In this document: piece after piece, positions 62,114-64,000 of the stretch
How positions within the stretch are numbered: the stretch's first letter is position 1
How the letters are laid out: the number at the start of each line of letters is the position of its first letter
Assembly: GCF_051488665.1 (NCBI RefSeq)
Contig: NZ_JBPSEG010000002.1
Coordinates: 434,001 to 498,000 of the forward strand
Direction: 5' to 3'
Length of the DNA stretch: 64,000 nucleotides
From: Melioribacter sp051488665
GTDB taxonomy: Bacteria; Bacteroidota; Ignavibacteria; Ignavibacteriales; Melioribacteraceae
The notes under the pieces: model-generated
The model's input: only the letters and a program-made list of their open reading frames with translations
The model's database searches: none
Told to the model about the DNA's origin: nothing
Translations under genes and position numbers: made by a program

Positions 62114-63134
62114 TTTTACCCTCCCGGATAATTGTTTCGAACCTTTGGCTCAACAGTTCCCAGACGTAGTCTGTTTCAAGAGCTTCCATAGCGCGCCTTT
62201 CGTCCTCGTCTGTATAACTTTCGAGCACGAGCGGGGATTTGATATTAAGATGAATATCGCCGTAAGCGCCCCAATCGACTGGATCGGACGAAGCCAGAAG
62301 AGCCACTACAGGCGTTCCCGCCGCAACCGCCACATTCATCGGACCGGTGCAGTTTGAAAAGAAGAGCGTCGATTTTTTAATTACCGCCGCAAGCTTTCCG
62401 ATAGTATCGGTCGATTTGCAAATAACGGCTCCGTCTCCGATTTCATGAGCCACGAATTTAACGAGTTCTTCTTCCCCTTTCCCCCATGTCAAGAGTACGT
62501 TCCCGTTATATTTCTTTACAAAGCGTTTTCCGATTTCGGCAAACCGATCGGGCAGCCAGGCTCTGACGGGTCTGCTTGCGCCCGGATGAATGCAAAGCAC
62601 GGGCTTCTCTTTTTCAAACGATTCGTCGAAAATTTTATTTGCAAATTCTTCGTCCTCCCGCGATACGGCTACTATCGGCGCGTCGGTAATCTTTTGGCAG
62701 CCGGCAGCTTTGACGATATCGAGATTTCGATGAATTTCGTGATAGCGTCCTTTCGGATGAGGAATGAAATCGGTATAAAGATTTTTCATTTTTTCGGGAC
62801 CGCTGCCCGCTCTTCTGGCGGCGCCGCTCAAATAAGCAATCAAAGCCGCTCGTTCCGAAGTCCATCTCAAATTCAATGTAAGATCGAATTTACGCTTTCG
62901 CAATCCGAATACCGTCGCTATCTGTCTTGGCAGCGAATCTTTCACTTTATTTCTGTCGGTGTTTACTATGATATGCTCGTCGACTATGAAGCCCGGCGGG
63001 AGTATCTGCGTCATCAATTTATTCGTCAGAAGCGTAATCTTCGAATCGGGATAACTTTCCCTTACGGAACGGATAGCCGGGGTCGACGCAATCAAATCGC
63101 CCAGCGCTCCCCATTTGATTATAAGTATATTCAC
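62103..63134 (-). CDS. Glycosyltransferase family 9 (heptosyltransferase-like)
   Basis: This 343-residue GT-B protein begins with ILIIKWGALGDLIASTPAIRSVRESYPDSKITLLT, the GT9 start motif. Its C-terminal half has PVLCIHPGASRPVRAWLPDRFAEI near residue 185 and FFSNCTGPMNVAVAAGTPVVALLASSDPVDWG near residue 275. The family adds heptose or a related sugar to lipid A-core. The start is a GTG at 63134 that overlaps the stop of the next GT9 gene (GTGA). The sugar is not predictable. Confidence 0.9.
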   Translation of the reverse strand: MNILIIKWGALGDLIASTPAIRSVRESYPDSKITLLTNKLMTQILPPGFIVDEHIIVNTDRNKVKDSLPRQIATVFGLRKRKFDLTLNLRWTSERAALIAYLSGAARRAGSGPEKMKNLYTDFIPHPKGRYHEIHRNLDIVKAAGCQKITDAPIVAVSREDEEFANKIFDESFEKEKPVLCIHPGASRPVRAWLPDRFAEIGKRFVKKYNGNVLLTWGKGEEELVKFVAHEIGDGAVICKSTDTIGKLAAVIKKSTLFFSNCTGPMNVAVAAGTPVVALLASSDPVDWGAYGDIHLNIKSPLVLESYTDEDERRAMEALETDYVWELLSQRFETIIREGKNAG

Positions 63135-64000
63135 CGTTTGTCTCCGAGCAAATCGACTATTTTTTTGTAAACAGTTTCAACTTCAATACCGCCAAGATAA
63201 GATTTTTCTCCGTCATTAAATCTTTTGCCGGCAATGAAATGGTGATTTACGCCGTCGTAAAAATTCCAGTAATCGAGATTGTCTTCGGGCAAGAGAGCGA
63301 GGATTTTTACTCCCAGAGCCGCTCCGAGGTGCCGGGTTCCCGTGTCGTTATCGACCAACAATTGAGATTTTTTAATTAAAGCCGCGCTTTTTGTAATGCT
63401 GCCGGATTTATAAACGACGAGGTTTTTATCTTTCAAACTTTCCGAAATCAAATTGCAATTTTCTTCGTCCTGCGGACCGGCGAGGATTAAAATTTTACAT
63501 CCAGCTTCCTTCAAAAGCTTTTCGATCAGTTCGATGTAATTATCGACTTGCCATACCTTGCTTTTTTCGCTTGCGCCGGGATGGACGATTAAAAATTCTC
63601 CGTCTTTAAAATTGTTTTCTCGTAAAAAATTTTCCGCCCATAAATCGTCTTCTTCCGGAACGAAGAAATCGGTCTTATTGAATTTAACCTTTCTGCCGCC
63701 GTGTTCCACAATCCGGTTATAATAATCGATATATTTAATCGAATCTTCGTTAACGTCGATTTTTTTGTTGATAAGGAAAGAAAGATTTTGTTTTTTCGGC
63801 GCGATTCTTAGAGCGGCGCCCGATAAAAACGCCCACAAAGCGGGTCTGTCGCCCGGATGAAGAGCTATAAAAACGTCCGGCTTTTCTTTTCTGAGTTTTA
63901 AAATGAAATCGAAGCCGCGCTTCAAAGCCGTCAATCCTTTTTTGTGTTTCAATCCTGCGTCGAAAGGAATTATCCTGTCGATATAAGGAAAATTTTCGAA
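63131..64000 (-). CDS. Glycosyltransferase family 9, partial (5' end outside window)
   Basis: The frame is open to the window edge and gives 289 residues without a start codon; a TTG at 63952 is an internal leucine codon, not a start. The visible part has PDVFIALHPGDRPALWAFLSGAALRI, FLIVHPGASEKSKVWQVDNYIELI, ILAGPQDEENC and LLVDNDTGTRHLGAALGVKILALLPEDN, the GT9 pattern. About 50-60 N-terminal residues with the G-D-x motif should lie outside. It and the downstream GT9 gene probably act on the same LPS core. Confidence 0.88.
   Translation of the reverse strand, partial: FENFPYIDRIIPFDAGLKHKKGLTALKRGFDFILKLRKEKPDVFIALHPGDRPALWAFLSGAALRIAPKKQNLSFLINKKIDVNEDSIKYIDYYNRIVEHGGRKVKFNKTDFFVPEEDDLWAENFLRENNFKDGEFLIVHPGASEKSKVWQVDNYIELIEKLLKEAGCKILILAGPQDEENCNLISESLKDKNLVVYKSGSITKSAALIKKSQLLVDNDTGTRHLGAALGVKILALLPEDNLDYWNFYDGVNHHFIAGKRFNDGEKSYLGGIEVETVYKKIVDLLGDKR

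Overview
The window looks like the chromosome of a Bacteroidota/Chlorobi-group bacterium, most probably a member of the Ignavibacteria (Melioribacter/Ignavibacterium-like). This is an inference from gene content: a 31-residue AURKAIP1/COX24-type basic protein, a DUF4783 protein, a bacilliredoxin, a meso-diaminopimelate-type MurE, and promoters that combine a TTGACA-like -35 with a Bacteroidota-like TAnnTTTG -10. No rRNA, insertion sequence, prophage or CRISPR array was seen. Coding density is very high and no gene-free gap exceeds 300 bases.

Layout. (1) 1-19047, minus strand: a surface-polysaccharide locus. It runs from an outer-membrane beta-barrel protein through rfbB, glycosyltransferases, an SLBB export protein, a Wzz-like chain-length protein, a Wzx flippase, a Wzy-like polymerase, L-2-hydroxyglutarate oxidase, a polyprenyl glycosylphosphotransferase, a DPM1-like transferase and a GT2 fusion. 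It ends in accA, a thioesterase and a second, edge-truncated flippase. The middle (about 7.2-13.3 kb) is much more AT-rich than its flanks. (2) 19231-35345, minus strand: a complete dcw cluster, mraZ-rsmH-ftsL-ftsI-murE-murF-mraY-murD-ftsW-murG-murC-ftsQ-ftsA-ftsZ, with mostly overlapping start/stop codons, an MraZ operator in front and an intrinsic terminator behind. (3) 35370-36756, minus strand: HU, a zinc-ribbon/TPR protein, the AURKAIP1-like protein and tRNA-Thr(CGT), closed by a terminator. (4) 36843-41586, plus strand: two related small membrane-anchored proteins of unknown function, a copper chaperone with a CopA ATPase, and a POT-like transporter. (5) 41576-51276, minus strand: a lipoprotein amidase, a UvrD-like helicase with a C-terminal Fe-S nuclease, a large NtrY-like sensor kinase, a DUF4783 protein and an FN3 lipoprotein. 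(6) 51289-54292: the pyrR-pyrB-pyrC operon behind a PyrR-type attenuator. (7) 54315-60644: sufB-sufC-sufD-sufS-sufT-bacilliredoxin-Rrf2 regulator, with a perfect dyad over the promoter. (8) 60731-64000: a macro-domain hydrolase, an EamA transporter and two GT9 heptosyltransferase-like genes, the last cut by the window edge.

The most interesting signals are regulatory. The ftsZ Shine-Dalgarno region is perfectly complementary over 13 nt to a sequence in the loop of the ftsZ terminator. Three AAGTGK boxes spaced exactly 10 nt apart lie over the mraZ transcription start. A PyrR hexaloop hairpin is followed by a terminator immediately before pyrR. A perfect dyad covers the -35 of the suf operon, whose last gene encodes an Rrf2 regulator. 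Two candidate sigma-54 promoters precede genes of unknown function. Among proteins, the GT2-glycosylphosphotransferase fusion that lacks its catalytic core stands out.
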